DNA of 64,000 bases, taken from NCBI RefSeq assembly GCF_009829325.1, contig NZ_VUOS01000002.1:248001-312000 (forward strand). Reading direction: 5' to 3'. The notes beneath the pieces are model-generated. The model was not told the origin of the DNA. It ran no database searches and saw nothing but the letters and a program-made list of their open reading frames with translations. The first letter of the stretch is position 1, and every line of letters begins with the position of its first letter. Positions 37,030 to 46,903 of this stretch are shown here, one piece after another. A program made the position numbers and the translations under genes. Source of the DNA: Nocardia sp. CY41. GTDB taxonomy: Bacteria; Actinomycetota; Actinomycetes; Mycobacteriales; Mycobacteriaceae.

Positions 37030-39568
37030 CCGCGTTCGTCGTCTCGTGCGCTACGGCGCCGCCCGCGCCGTGGGCGTCCGGCGGCTCGCCGCCGGGCAAG
37101 TCGACCAGCACGGTCAATCCTCCCCCGGGGGTCGGCTCGGCATGCACCGTGCCGCCCATCGCTTCGACGAACCCGCGCACCACCGACAGGCCGAGCCCGA
37201 CGCCGGTGGTGTTGTCGCGGTCGCCCAGGCGCTGGAAGGGTTCGAACAGCTGCTCCTCGGTGCCGTGCGGGACACCGGGACCGGTGTCGACGACCGCGAT
37301 CGCGACCCGGTCGCCCGCGCGTTCGGCGGTGATCCGGACCGTGCCCGCGCGCGGCGCGTGCCGCAACGCGTTGTCGATCAGGTTCGCCAGCACCCGTTCC
37401 AGCAGGCCGCTGTCGGCGCGCACCGAGACGTCGTCGACCTCCACCCGGACCCGGTCCACCGCCGCGCGCCGCAGCCCCCGCGCGCCCATCCCGACGCTCA
37501 CCAGTGCGCGGTGCACCGCCTCGTCCAGGTAGACCCGCCGCAACTGCGGCGTGACCACGCCGACCGCGAGCCGGGAGGAGTCGAGCAGATTGCCGACCAG
37601 CGCGGTGAGCTGATCCACCGATTCCTCGATCGTCTCCAGCAGTTCGGCGGTGTCCTCGGGGGAGAATTCGATGTCGTCGCTGCGCAGGCTGGAGACCGCC
37701 GCTTTGGCGCCTGCCAGCGGGGTGCGCAGATCGTGGCTTACCGCCGAGAGCAACGCCCGCCGCAGGCGGTCGGCCTCCAGCAGGGCCGCGGCGGCGCCGG
37801 CCTCCTCGGCCAGGCGCGCTTGCCGCACCAGCGCGACGGCCTGGTTGGTGACCGCGTTGAGCACCGGACGGTCCGCCGCCGCCAGCGGGCGGCCGGACAG
37901 CAGCAGCCGGTGGTGGGCGTCGCCGGCTTCCACCACGGTGTCCGCGTCGGAGGGCTGCCGCGGCGGGTCTGTGCCCACCTCGGCGAGCACTCGGTCGCCC
38001 GCCACCAGGCCGACGGCGCGCTGCGCGAAGACCTCCCTGATCTGTTCGAGCAGCCGGGGCAGATCCGCGCCGTGCAGGATCGCGCCGGAGAACATGGTGA
38101 GCAGTTCCGCCTGCCGGGATGCCTTGCGCGCCTGAGCGGTTCGCTTCGCGGCCAGATCGACCAGCGCCGCCACCGCGACGGCGACGATGAGCAGCACCAC
38201 CACGGTGATGAAGCTGTTCGGCTCGGCGATGGTGAGGCTGTAGCGCGGCGGCGCGAAGAACCAGTTCAGCAACAGGCCCGACAGCAGCGCCGAGAACGAC
38301 GCGGGCACGACGCCGCCGAGCAGCGCCACCGCCACTACGCCGACCACGAACACGGCGCTGATCCCGCCGAGATCGAGCACGTCGTCGAGGTAGGCGGCAC
38401 TGACGGCGCAGACCACGGCCGGTACGAGAACCGCCGCGAGCCAGGCCGCCACGGGGCGGCGCGGATGCAGAGCCGCGTACCGGAATCCGCGGTGGGCCTC
38501 CTCGTGCGTCACCATGTGCACGTCGATCTTGCCGGAGCGCTGCACCACCGTGGAGCCGATGCCCTCGTCGAAGATGCGCGCCCAGCGCGAGCGCCGGGAG
38601 GTGCCGAGCACGAGCTGGGTGGCGTTCACCTCGCGGGCGAACTCGAGCAGCGCGGTGGGCACGTCCTCGCCGGTGACGGTATGCAGCGAGGCGTCCAGGC
38701 TCGCCGCCAGCTCGCGCAGCCGGGCCAGCCGCTCGGTGGAGACCCCGGCCAGGCCGTCGCCGCGCACCACGTGCACGACTACCAGATCGGCACTGGATTT
38801 GGTGGCGATCCGGCCGGCCCGGCGCACGATGGTCTCGGATTCCGGACCGCCGGTCACCGCCACCACGACGCGTTCGCGCGCCTCCCACAATTCGGTGATC
38901 TTGTGGTCGGCCCGGTACCTGGCCAGCGCGGCGTCGACCTGGTCGGCCAGCCACAGCAGCGCCAGTTCGCGCAGGGCCGTGAGGTTCCCCGCGCGGAAGT
39001 AGTTGCGCAGCGCCGCGTCGATCTTCTCGGCGGCGTACACATTGCCGTGGGAAAGCCTGCGCCGCAGCGCTTCCGGGGTGATATCGACCAGTTCCACCTG
39101 GTCCGCCCCGCGCACCACCGCGTCGGGCACGGTCTCGCGCTGCTGGATGCCGGTGATCTGCTCGACGACGTCGTTGAGGCTCTCCAGATGCTGCACGTTG
39201 ACCGTGGAGATCACGTCGATACCCGCGTCGAGTAGCTCCGCCACGTCCTGCCAGCGCTTCTCGTGCTTGCTGCCGGGCGTGTTGGTGTGCGCCAGCTCGT
39301 CGACCAGCACCACCGCGGGCGCGCGCCGCAACACCGCCTCCACATCGAGTTCCGCGAAGGTGCTGCCGCGATAGTCGATCAGCTTCGGCGGTACGCGCTC
39401 GATGCCATCGAGCAGTTTCGCGGTCTTCTCCCTGCCGTGCGTCTCGACCACCGCGGCCACCACGTCGCGACCGCGCTCCAGCCGCCGGTGCGCCTCGCCG
39501 AGCATGGCGTAGGTCTTGCCGACTCCCGGCGCGGCGCCGAGGTAGATACGCAGCTGCCCGCGTTTCAC
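37022..39568 (-). CDS. kdpD: Sensor histidine kinase KdpD
   Basis: 848 residues with the complete KdpD order: an N-terminal domain with Walker A 'GAAPGVGKT' (11-19) and 'VLVDELAHTN', a universal-stress-protein-like domain, four clustered membrane helices (about 370-480), a GAF-like region, then the kinase core with H612 in 'AVSHDLRTPL', 'LIDNALRHAP' and 'DTGPGVP'. It senses K+ limitation and phosphorylates KdpE. GTG 39568 gives the usual 'MKRGQLRIYLGAA' start; GTG 39607 would add 13 residues. A 41-residue membrane ORF lies 87 bases upstream on the same strand. Confidence 0.96.
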   Translation of the reverse strand: MKRGQLRIYLGAAPGVGKTYAMLGEAHRRLERGRDVVAAVVETHGREKTAKLLDGIERVPPKLIDYRGSTFAELDVEAVLRRAPAVVLVDELAHTNTPGSKHEKRWQDVAELLDAGIDVISTVNVQHLESLNDVVEQITGIQQRETVPDAVVRGADQVELVDITPEALRRRLSHGNVYAAEKIDAALRNYFRAGNLTALRELALLWLADQVDAALARYRADHKITELWEARERVVVAVTGGPESETIVRRAGRIATKSSADLVVVHVVRGDGLAGVSTERLARLRELAASLDASLHTVTGEDVPTALLEFAREVNATQLVLGTSRRSRWARIFDEGIGSTVVQRSGKIDVHMVTHEEAHRGFRYAALHPRRPVAAWLAAVLVPAVVCAVSAAYLDDVLDLGGISAVFVVGVVAVALLGGVVPASFSALLSGLLLNWFFAPPRYSLTIAEPNSFITVVVLLIVAVAVAALVDLAAKRTAQARKASRQAELLTMFSGAILHGADLPRLLEQIREVFAQRAVGLVAGDRVLAEVGTDPPRQPSDADTVVEAGDAHHRLLLSGRPLAAADRPVLNAVTNQAVALVRQARLAEEAGAAAALLEADRLRRALLSAVSHDLRTPLAGAKAAVSSLRSDDIEFSPEDTAELLETIEESVDQLTALVGNLLDSSRLAVGVVTPQLRRVYLDEAVHRALVSVGMGARGLRRAAVDRVRVEVDDVSVRADSGLLERVLANLIDNALRHAPRAGTVRITAERAGDRVAIAVVDTGPGVPHGTEEQLFEPFQRLGDRDNTTGVGLGLSVVRGFVEAMGGTVHAEPTPGGGLTVLVDLPGGEPPDAHGAGGAVAHETTNAGE

Positions 39569-39655
39569 GCCTTCATCATCGCGCGTCGCGCTGCTCGGGC
39601 CGAGCACCCCTGGGTGGTCTGGGCGTGCGGCGACGTCACCGCGGCGGGCCCGACG

Positions 39656-39781
39656 TCACCGCCACACATCGTCGGCCTCGAGCACCACCGGCTGGGGCCG
39701 TGGCGCCTGCACACGCATGCCGAGCGCGCGGATGGTCAGCACGCAGCAGACGAAGGCGACGACGATGATCATTGCCGACAT
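39656..39781 (-). CDS. 41-residue single-helix membrane protein ahead of kdpD
   Basis: ATG 39781 follows GAGAGGAT at 6-base spacing. The product 'MSAMIIVVAFVCCVLTIRAL' is one hydrophobic helix with a CC pair, followed by a short Pro/Gln-rich and then acidic tail ending DDVWR. It is transcribed toward kdpD and ends 87 bases before it, so it is the likely first gene of the kdpDE transcript. I know no described family. A role as a small regulator of the sensor is speculative. Confidence 0.5.
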   Translation of the reverse strand: MSAMIIVVAFVCCVLTIRALGMRVQAPRPQPVVLEADDVWR

Positions 39782-40070
39782 TGCGATCCTCTCTTTGCCG
39801 GATGGCGCCGGTCGCGCGGAGATATCGCGCCTGGCCGGTTCTCCACTTCTACCGCCGCCAGACCGGCCGACCTCCATTTTTACGGTGTGTTGACGGTCGG
39901 TCCGCCTTCTTTGACGCCATCCTTGCGGGCGTCGCGTGCCCGTCAACGAAGCGCAAATGCCGAGTACCGAGACGTCAAGAAGTCGTCAGGAGACGACCGG
40001 ACGCGCCATCGAGGCGTTTCACTCGCTCTGTCGCGCCGAAGCATGGCGCGTGGATGGAGGTTGTCGAGTG
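39782..40070. promoter_or_regulatory. Divergent kdp control region
   Basis: 289 bases between the minus-strand kdpDE unit and the plus-strand kdpFABC unit. An AT-rich run lies at about 39876-39900 (ATTTTTACGG followed by GTGTTGACGG), the likely core of the kdpF promoter and a candidate KdpE site. GTCAACGAA and GTCAAGAAG (around 39941 and 39976) form a loose direct repeat. Confidence 0.4.
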
Positions 40071-40154
40071 ATGTCGGTCGTGGTGTTCACCGCGCTCACC
40101 GTGGCGGCGTTCGCGCTGCTGGGGTTGATCCAGCGCGGGGTGGAGAAGTTGTGA
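40071..40154 (+). CDS. 27-residue membrane peptide upstream of kdpF
   Basis: ATG 40071 with GGAGG at 40056-40060. The peptide 'MSVVVFTALTVAAFALLGLI' is a single helix ending in a basic-acidic QRGVEKL tail. Its TGA overlaps the kdpF GTG (GTGA), which strongly suggests it is translated. Similar short ORFs precede kdpF in other actinobacteria as I recall. It may stabilise the Kdp complex as KdpF does. Confidence 0.6.
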   Translation: MSVVVFTALTVAAFALLGLIQRGVEKL

Positions 40155-40237
40155 CGGCGAATCTGATCGGTCTGGTTCTCGCCGTCGGTGTCGCGGTCTA
40201 TCTGATCGCGGCGCTGCTGTTTCCCGAGAGGTTCTGA
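40151..40237 (+). CDS. kdpF: Kdp complex small subunit KdpF
   Basis: A 28-residue single-helix peptide: 'MTANLIGLVLAVGVAVYLIA' then ALLFPERF. The terminal 'ALLFPE(R/K)F' is the KdpF signature. It stabilises the KdpABC pump in the membrane. GTG start overlaps the stop of the preceding 27-residue ORF, and its TGA is directly followed by the kdpA GTG. Confidence 0.93.
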   Translation: MTANLIGLVLAVGVAVYLIAALLFPERF

Positions 40238-41908
40238 GTGAGCACGACAACCGCGGGGATCGTCTTCGTGGCCTCCCTGATCCTGGCGCTCGCGCTGGTG
40301 CACGTGCCGCTGGGCGACTACATGTACCGGGTCTACGACGGACGCGAGCATTCGCGCGTCGAACGTCTCGTCTACCGCGCGATCGGAGCGCACCCCGAAG
40401 TCGAGCAGCCTTGGCCCGTGTACGCGCGCAGCGTGCTGGCCTTCTCGGCGGTCGGCATTCTCTTCCTGTTCTTCTTCCAGCTCGTGCAGGGCCGGTTACC
40501 CCTGCACCTGAACGATCCGGGCACCGAGATGACGCCCGCGCTGGCCTGGAACACCGCGGTCAGTTTCGTCACCAACACCAACTGGCAGAACTACTCCGGT
40601 GAATCCACCCAGGGCCACCTGGTGCAGATGGCCGGGCTCGCGGTGCAGAACTTCGTCTCGGCGGCGGTGGGCATGGCGGTGGCCGTGGCGCTCGTACGCG
40701 GGTTCGCTCGCAGGCATACCGGCGATCTCGGCAATTTCTGGGTGGATCTGGTGCGCGGCACGCTGCGCATTCTGCTGCCGATCGCCTTCGTCTTCGCGCT
40801 CGTGCTGGTGGCGGGGGGTGTGATCCAGAATTTTCACCTGCACGACCAAGCGGCGCAGACGCTGAGCGGGACGCGGCAGACCATCACCGGCGGCCCGGTC
40901 GCCAGCCAAGAGGTGATCAAGGAACTCGGCACCAACGGCGGCGGCTTCTACAACGCCAACTCCTCGCATCCGTTCGAGAACCCGGCCGCTTGGACCAACT
41001 GGGTGGAGATCTTCTTGCTGCTGATGATCAGCTTCTCGCTGCCGCGCACCTTCGGCCGGATGGTGGGCAGCCGCAGGCAGGGCTACGCGATCGTCGCGGT
41101 GATGGGGACGATCGCACTGATCAGCGTCACGCTGACGAACCTGTTCCAGCTCCAGCACCACGGCACGGTGCCGACCGCGATCGGCGCGTCGATGGAAGGC
41201 GTGGAACAGCGCTTCGGCGTGTCGAATTCGGCGACCTTCGCCGCTTCGACCACGCTGACCTCGACAGGCGCGGTCGATTCTTTCCACGACTCCTACACCA
41301 GCCTCGGCGGCATGATGACCATGTTCGACATGCAGCTGGGCGAGGTGGCGCCCGGCGGTGTGGGGTCGGGCTTGTACGGCATGCTGATCCTGGCGGTGAT
41401 CACGGTGTTCATCGCGGGCCTTATGGTCGGACGCACACCGGAGTACCTGGGCAAGAAGATCACGCCGCGCGAGATCAAGCTCGCCGCCTCGTACTTCCTG
41501 ATCAGCCCGCTGATCGTGCTCGTGGGCACCGCCGCGGCGATGGCGATGCCGGGCCGGCGCGCGAGCATGCTGAACTCCGGGCCGCACGGTCTGTCGGAGG
41601 TGCTGTACGCCTTCACCTCGGCCGCCAACAACAACGGCTCGGCCTTCGCGGGCCTGACCGGCAACACCGAGTGGTACAACACCGCGCTGGGCGTGGCCAT
41701 GCTGTTCGGTCGCTTCCTGCCGATCATCTTCGTGCTCGCGCTGGCCGGTTCACTCGCACGGCAGGGCACCACTCCCGCGTCGATCGGCACGCTGCCGACG
41801 CACCGGCCGCAGTTCGTCGGCATGGTCGTCGGTGTGACGGTGATCCTGGTCGCGCTCACCTTCCTGCCCGCGCTGGCGCTCGGGCCGCTCGCCGAAGGGA
41901 TCCACTGA
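40238..41908 (+). CDS. kdpA: Potassium-transporting ATPase subunit A
   Basis: A 556-residue multi-pass membrane protein with ten predicted helices, related to Trk/Ktr channels. Selectivity-filter segments with the family glycines are visible: '[10 protein letters not shown]', '[19 protein letters not shown]' and '[14 protein letters not shown]'. It forms the K+ channel-like path of the high-affinity Kdp pump. GTG start immediately after the kdpF stop. Second of four tightly packed kdp genes. Confidence 0.97.
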   Translation: MSTTTAGIVFVASLILALALVHVPLGDYMYRVYDGREHSRVERLVYRAIGAHPEVEQPWPVYARSVLAFSAVGILFLFFFQLVQGRLPLHLNDPGTEMTPALAWNTAVSFVTNTNWQNYSGESTQGHLVQMAGLAVQNFVSAAVGMAVAVALVRGFARRHTGDLGNFWVDLVRGTLRILLPIAFVFALVLVAGGVIQNFHLHDQAAQTLSGTRQTITGGPVASQEVIKELGTNGGGFYNANSSHPFENPAAWTNWVEIFLLLMISFSLPRTFGRMVGSRRQGYAIVAVMGTIALISVTLTNLFQLQHHGTVPTAIGASMEGVEQRFGVSNSATFAASTTLTSTGAVDSFHDSYTSLGGMMTMFDMQLGEVAPGGVGSGLYGMLILAVITVFIAGLMVGRTPEYLGKKITPREIKLAASYFLISPLIVLVGTAAAMAMPGRRASMLNSGPHGLSEVLYAFTSAANNNGSAFAGLTGNTEWYNTALGVAMLFGRFLPIIFVLALAGSLARQGTTPASIGTLPTHRPQFVGMVVGVTVILVALTFLPALALGPLAEGIH

Positions 41909-41909
41909 C

Positions 41910-44066
41910 ATGTCCAGTTCCGCAATCGATGACCTGGTCTCGGTGCGGTCCGAGTCCGAGCGGCCGCGGCGGGGCAGGAATGTCCCGAGCGGGGTTCTCG
42001 ACCCCAAGATGCTGCTGACGTCGCTACCGGACGCGGTTCGCAAGCTCGATCCGCGCACCCTGTGGCGCAACCCGGTGATGCTGATCGTCGAACTCGGCGC
42101 GGTGTGGGCGACCGTTCTCGCGCTGGCGGACCCGAGCTTCTTCGCCTGGTCGATCGTCGTGTGGCTGTGGCTCACGGTGATCTTCGCCAACCTGGCCGAG
42201 GCCGTCGCGGAGGGGCGCGGCAAGGCGCAGGCCGACGCACTGCGCAAGGCGAAGACCGACACCGTCGCGCGGCGGCTGGTGGAGTGGTCGCCGGGCGCGC
42301 GGGTGGTCGAGGAACGCGTCGCCGCCCCGGACCTGCGCCGTGGCGATCACGTCCTGGTCGAGGCCGGGCAGGTGATCCCGGGCGACGGCGACGTCGTGGA
42401 AGGCATCGCCTCGGTGGACGAGTCGGCGATCACCGGTGAATCCGCCCCGGTGATCCGGGAATCCGGCGGTGACCGTTCGGCGGTGACCGGCGGCACCACC
42501 GTGCTGTCGGACCGGATCGTCGTGCGGATCACCCAGGAGCCCGGCCGCAGCTTCATCGACAAGATGATCGCGCTGGTGGAGGGCGCGAGCAGGCAGAAGA
42601 CCCCGAACGAGATCGCGCTGAACATCCTGTTGGCCGCGCTGACGATCATCTTCGTCTTCGCGGTCGTCACGCTGCAGCCGATGGCGATCTTCAGCAAGGC
42701 GAACAACCCGGGCGTGCCGGACACCTCGGCGCTGGACGCGCACGGAGTCACCGGCATCGTGCTGGTCTCGTTGCTGGTGTGCCTGATTCCCACGACCATC
42801 GGCGCGTTGCTGTCGGCGATCGGGATCGCGGGCATGGACCGTCTGGTGCAGCGCAATGTGCTCGCCATGTCCGGCCGTGCCGTCGAGGCCGCGGGCGATG
42901 TGAACACGCTGCTGCTGGACAAGACCGGCACCATCACGCTCGGCAACCGCCAGGCGGCGGACTTCGTCCCGGCGCCAGGCGTGCACGAGGCGGAATTGGC
43001 CGACGCCGCGCAGCTTTCCAGCCTGGCCGACGAGACGCCGGAGGGCCGTTCCATCGTGGTCTACGCCAAACAGGCCTACGGTTTGCGGGAACGGACGCCC
43101 GGCGAGCTGAGTCACGCGCGCTGGGTGGAGTTCACGGCGCAGACCCGGATGTCGGGCGTCGACGTCGATGACCGGATGCTGCGCAAGGGCGCGGCGAGTG
43201 CGGTCACCGAATGGGTGCGGTCGCACGGCGGTTCGGTGCCCGCTGAACTCGGCGCGACCGTGGACGGCATCTCCGCCGCGGGCGGCACGCCGCTGGTCGT
43301 CGGCCGGGTCGACGGCGACGGCGCCCGGGTGCTCGGCGTGATCCACCTCAAAGACGTGGTGAAGCAGGGCATGCGCGAGCGGTTCGACGAGATGCGCCGC
43401 ATGGGCATCCGCACGGTGATGATCACCGGCGACAACCCGCTGACCGCCCAGGCGATCGCGGACGAAGCGGGCGTCGACGACTTCCTCGCCGAGGCGACGC
43501 CGGAAGACAAGCTGGCCCTGATCAAACGGGAACAGGAGGGCGGACGGCTCGTCGCGATGACCGGCGACGGCACCAACGACGCGCCCGCGCTCGCACAGGC
43601 CGACGTGGGCGTTGCGATGAACACCGGGACCTCGGCCGCCAAAGAGGCGGGCAACATGGTCGATCTGGACTCCGACCCCACCAAGCTGATCGAGATTGTC
43701 GAGATCGGCAAGCAGTTGCTCATCACGCGCGGGGCGCTGACGACGTTCTCCATCGCCAACGACATCGCCAAGTACTTCGCGATCATTCCCGCGCTGTTCG
43801 TGCCGCTGTTCCCCGGTCTCGACCTGCTCAACGTCATGCGGCTGTCCAGCCCGCAGTCGGCGATCCTGTCCGCGGTGATCTTCAACGCCGTCGTCATCGT
43901 GGCGCTGATCCCGCTGGCTCTACGCGGCGTGCGCTACCGGCCGTCGAACGCGTCGAAGTTGCTCAGCCGCAACCTGACCGTCTACGGGCTCGGCGGCATC
44001 ATCGCGCCGTTCCTCGGCATCAAACTCATCGACCTCGCGGTCCAATTCCTCCCCGGGATGTCCTGA
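41910..44066 (+). CDS. kdpB: Potassium-transporting P-type ATPase subunit B
   Basis: 718 residues, a P1A-type ATPase. D337 in '[13 protein letters not shown]' is the phosphorylated aspartate, '[12 protein letters not shown]' is the actuator TGES motif and '[18 protein letters not shown]' the hinge motif. It drives K+ uptake with ATP. The first 35 or so residues, basic and Ser/Arg-rich, extend beyond the E. coli protein. ATG two bases after the kdpA stop. Confidence 0.97.
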   Translation: MSSSAIDDLVSVRSESERPRRGRNVPSGVLDPKMLLTSLPDAVRKLDPRTLWRNPVMLIVELGAVWATVLALADPSFFAWSIVVWLWLTVIFANLAEAVAEGRGKAQADALRKAKTDTVARRLVEWSPGARVVEERVAAPDLRRGDHVLVEAGQVIPGDGDVVEGIASVDESAITGESAPVIRESGGDRSAVTGGTTVLSDRIVVRITQEPGRSFIDKMIALVEGASRQKTPNEIALNILLAALTIIFVFAVVTLQPMAIFSKANNPGVPDTSALDAHGVTGIVLVSLLVCLIPTTIGALLSAIGIAGMDRLVQRNVLAMSGRAVEAAGDVNTLLLDKTGTITLGNRQAADFVPAPGVHEAELADAAQLSSLADETPEGRSIVVYAKQAYGLRERTPGELSHARWVEFTAQTRMSGVDVDDRMLRKGAASAVTEWVRSHGGSVPAELGATVDGISAAGGTPLVVGRVDGDGARVLGVIHLKDVVKQGMRERFDEMRRMGIRTVMITGDNPLTAQAIADEAGVDDFLAEATPEDKLALIKREQEGGRLVAMTGDGTNDAPALAQADVGVAMNTGTSAAKEAGNMVDLDSDPTKLIEIVEIGKQLLITRGALTTFSIANDIAKYFAIIPALFVPLFPGLDLLNVMRLSSPQSAILSAVIFNAVVIVALIPLALRGVRYRPSNASKLLSRNLTVYGLGGIIAPFLGIKLIDLAVQFLPGMS

Positions 44067-44067
44067 T

Positions 44068-44937
44068 ATGCGCCTTTCGAACTGGATCCGGCAGCATCTC
44101 GCCGCCCTGCGAGCACTGCTCGCGCTCACGGCGATCACCGGAATCGTGTACCCCCTGGCCGTTTTCGCGGTGGCCCAGCTGCCCGGCCTGCACGAGAAGG
44201 CGGACGGGTCGTTGGTCGAGGTGAACGGGACGACCGTGGGCTCCGGGCTGATCGGGCAGTCGTTCACCGACTCCGGCGGTGCGGCTCTGGTGCAGTACTT
44301 CCAGAGCCGTCCGTCGGCCGCCGGTGCCGGCTACGATCCGATGTCCACCGGCGCGAGCAATCTCGGACCCGAGGACATCGTCGACACCCCGGCACGCGCG
44401 AGCCTGCTCACCACGGTGTGCGCCCGCAGCAAGGAGGTCGGCGACCGTGAGGGGGTCGACGGCAGCCGTCCGTTCTGCACGAAAGACGGTGTAGGCGCGG
44501 TGCTCTCGGTGATCGGACCACGGGACCGCGATGGGGACGTTTCGCATCCCGTGCGGGTCGTCAGCGTCAACGAGGCGTGCCCGGCGCGGCCGTTCGTCGT
44601 CGCCTACCACGGCGTCCGGGTCGATTGCGCCGAACCGGGACAGGACTACTCCGCTGGGCGTGTCGTCCCGATCCGGGGTGACGCGCCCGCCGATCCGGCG
44701 GTGCCGGCCGATGCCGTCACCGCGAGCGGGAGCGGACTGGACCCGAACATCTCTCCGGAGTACGCGGCCATCCAGGTGTCCCGTGTCGCGAAGGCGCGCG
44801 GAATCTCGGAAGACCAGGTGCGTGCCCTGGTGGACGAGCACACCAGCGACCGGACGCTGGGATTCCTCGGTGAGCCGCGGATAGACGTCCTCCAGGTGAA
44901 TCTGGATCTGGATCGCCGGTATCCCTACCGCGGATGA
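44068..44937 (+). CDS. kdpC: Potassium-transporting ATPase subunit C with large insertion
   Basis: 289 residues against about 190 for E. coli KdpC. The ends are normal: one N-terminal helix (about 12-35), 'GSGLIGQSFTDSGG', 'YFQSRPSAAGAGYDPMSTG' and 'ASGSGLDPNISPEYAAIQV', and the ending 'FLGEPRIDVLQVNLDLDRRY'. Between them, about residues 118-210, lies an extra segment with four cysteines (C118, C137, C171, C187) and a beta-like 'VGAVLSVIG' and 'RVVSVNEACPARPFVVAY'. KdpC is mostly outside the membrane, so this adds a probably disulfide-bonded extracytoplasmic module. The rest of the operon is standard. Confidence 0.95.
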   Translation: MRLSNWIRQHLAALRALLALTAITGIVYPLAVFAVAQLPGLHEKADGSLVEVNGTTVGSGLIGQSFTDSGGAALVQYFQSRPSAAGAGYDPMSTGASNLGPEDIVDTPARASLLTTVCARSKEVGDREGVDGSRPFCTKDGVGAVLSVIGPRDRDGDVSHPVRVVSVNEACPARPFVVAYHGVRVDCAEPGQDYSAGRVVPIRGDAPADPAVPADAVTASGSGLDPNISPEYAAIQVSRVAKARGISEDQVRALVDEHTSDRTLGFLGEPRIDVLQVNLDLDRRYPYRG

Positions 44938-44971
44938 CCCGCGCGGTGCAGCCGTGTGCCGCCCGAAGCGC

Positions 44972-45598
44972 TCAGTGGCCGCGGGCTATCCAGTCGGCGA
45001 GGAAAGGTTTCTCCGCGCCGATGGTCGTGGAATCGCCGTGTCCGGTATGGACCGTGGTCTCGTCCGGGAGCGTCAGCAGGCGTTCGCGAATCGACTCGAT
45101 GATCGTGCCGAAATCGGAGAACGAGCGGCCGGTCGCGCCGGGCCCACCGGCGAACAACGTGTCGCCGGTGAACACGACCTTCGCGTCGGGCAGATGCAGT
45201 GCGACCGACCCGGGGGAGTGGCCGGGTGTGTGCAGCACCTGGATCTCGCTGTCGGCCAGGGTGATCCGATCACCGTCCGCCAGTGGCCGGTATCCGGCTT
45301 CCGGATGGGTCATGCGCCACAGCGGCTCGTCTCCGGGATGCAGCAGGATCGGGGCGTTCAGCCGCTCGGCCAGTTCGGGGGCGACCGTCACGTGATCGTT
45401 GTGCCCGTGGGTGCAGACTATCGCGCGGACCGAGCGCCCGGCGACCGCCGCGACGATCGGGTCGGCGTTGTGGGCGGCGTCGATGACGACCACTTCGTCG
45501 TCACCGCCGACCAGCCAGATGTTGTTGTCCACCGCCCAGGTGCCGCCGTCGAGACAGAAGTCGCCGGAAGTGACGACGCGGTCGATCCGGGTGGTCAC
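44972..45598 (-). CDS. MBL-fold metallo-hydrolase paired with mscR
   Basis: 208 residues in the metallo-beta-lactamase fold. The metal motif is H64-G-H66-N-D68-H69 in 'CTHGHNDHV', with further ligands in '[11 protein letters not shown]', '[11 protein letters not shown]' and 'VHTGHGDST'. It resembles glyoxalase II-like thioesterases. GTG 45598 overlaps the stop of the alcohol dehydrogenase gene (GTGA). The same pair is found in M. tuberculosis (Rv2260/Rv2259), where the hydrolase probably cleaves the formyl-mycothiol ester made by its partner; that role is inferred. Confidence 0.9.
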   Translation of the reverse strand: MTTRIDRVVTSGDFCLDGGTWAVDNNIWLVGGDDEVVVIDAAHNADPIVAAVAGRSVRAIVCTHGHNDHVTVAPELAERLNAPILLHPGDEPLWRMTHPEAGYRPLADGDRITLADSEIQVLHTPGHSPGSVALHLPDAKVVFTGDTLFAGGPGATGRSFSDFGTIIESIRERLLTLPDETTVHTGHGDSTTIGAEKPFLADWIARGH

Positions 45599-46680
45599 CA
45601 GACCACCACCGAGCGCAGCACCTCGCCGGTGTGCATCTGGGCGAAGGCCTGCTCCACCTGATCGAGGCCGATACGTTCGGTGACGAAGCGGTCCAGCGGC
45701 AGCCGTCCCTGGCGGTGCAGGTCGATCAGGCTGGGGAAGTCGCGATCCGGCAGACAGTCGCCGTACCACGAGGACTTCAGCGCGCCGCCGCGGGAGAACA
45801 GGTCCAGCAGGGGCATCTCGATGGTCATCTCCGGAGTCGGCACGCCTACCAGAACGACCGTGCCGGCCAGATCGCGGCCGTAGAACGCCTGCTTCCAGGT
45901 CTCCGGCCGACCGACGGCGTCGATGACGACGTCGGCGCCCCACCCGTCGGTGTACTCCCGAATCTTCTCGGCCACGTCCTCGGTGGTGGCGTCGACCGTG
46001 TGGGTGGCGCCGAAGTCGGTGGCCCAGCGCAGTTTCCGGGCGTCGCGGTCGACCGCGACGATGGTCTTCGCGCCGGCCAGACGGGCCCCGGCGATGGCCG
46101 CGTCGCCGACGCCGCCGCAGCCGATCACCGCGACACTGTCGCCGATCGAGACGTTGCCCGTGTGCAGCGCCGCGCCGATGCCCGCCATGACGCCGCAACC
46201 GAGCAGGCCCGCCACCGCGGGGTCGGCGGCCGGATCCACCTTGGTGCACTGGCCCTCGTGCACGAGAGTCTTGTCGACGAATGCGCCGATGCCGAGAGCC
46301 GGTGCCAGCTCGGTTCCGTCGGCGAGCGTCATCTTCGCGCTCGCGTTGCGACTGTCGAAGCAGTACCAGGGACGGCCCCGTTTGCACGCCCGGCACTCAC
46401 CGCAGACCGCGCGCCAGTTGAGGATCACGTAGTCGCCCTCCGCCACGTGGGTGACCGCGGCGCCGACGGTCTCCACCACCCCGGCGGCCTCGTGGCCGAG
46501 CAGGAACGGGAAGTCGTCGGTGATCCCGCCTTCGCGATAGTGCAGATCGGTGTGGCAGACGCCGCACGCCTGCACCCGCACCACCACGTCGTGCGGGCCC
46601 GGATCGGGGATCACGACCTCGGTGATCTCCACCGGTGCGCCCTTGCTGCGGGCCACGACCCCGCGGACGGTCTCCGACAC
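45595..46680 (-). CDS. mscR: S-(hydroxymethyl)mycothiol dehydrogenase / S-nitrosomycothiol reductase
   Basis: 361-residue zinc-dependent class III-like alcohol dehydrogenase. Catalytic zinc: '[10 protein letters not shown]' and 'GHEAAGVVE'; structural zinc: the four cysteines in '[15 protein letters not shown]'; NAD-binding: '[20 protein letters not shown]'. In actinobacteria this enzyme oxidises formaldehyde bound to mycothiol and reduces S-nitrosomycothiol. GTG 46680 follows AGGAGG. It is the first gene of a two-gene unit with the MBL hydrolase and marks the organism as a mycothiol user. Confidence 0.92.
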   Translation of the reverse strand: MSETVRGVVARSKGAPVEITEVVIPDPGPHDVVVRVQACGVCHTDLHYREGGITDDFPFLLGHEAAGVVETVGAAVTHVAEGDYVILNWRAVCGECRACKRGRPWYCFDSRNASAKMTLADGTELAPALGIGAFVDKTLVHEGQCTKVDPAADPAVAGLLGCGVMAGIGAALHTGNVSIGDSVAVIGCGGVGDAAIAGARLAGAKTIVAVDRDARKLRWATDFGATHTVDATTEDVAEKIREYTDGWGADVVIDAVGRPETWKQAFYGRDLAGTVVLVGVPTPEMTIEMPLLDLFSRGGALKSSWYGDCLPDRDFPSLIDLHRQGRLPLDRFVTERIGLDQVEQAFAQMHTGEVLRSVVVW

Positions 46681-46828
46681 CTGTGCCTCCTGAGCGAGTT
46701 CGTCGGGACGCGGATCCGCCCGCTCGGCGAACCCGTGAGCTGAACACCTGTCCGTACAGCTGTTCCTGATGGAACCCTACCGCTGGATGGCGTCGAGGCT
46801 CGCGTTTCCGGCGGGAATCAGCACAGAG

Positions 46829-46877
46829 TTGACATTCCACTTTGGAGGGTTATGATGGAGTCATATTCCACTATGGA
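46829..46877 (+). promoter_or_regulatory. Consensus-like promoter with two TCCA-N3-TGGA dyads
   Basis: TTGACA (46829-46834) and TATGAT (46851-46856) are separated by 16 bases, very near the sigma-70/SigA consensus. A dyad TCCA-CTT-TGGA (46836-46846) sits in the spacer, and a second, TCCA-CTA-TGGA (46867-46877), 31 bases downstream at about +4 to +14. This looks like a strong promoter under a dimeric repressor that binds two sites. Confidence 0.65.
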
Positions 46878-46903
46878 GGGTGGAACCGTCGATAGGACCA
46901 GGC

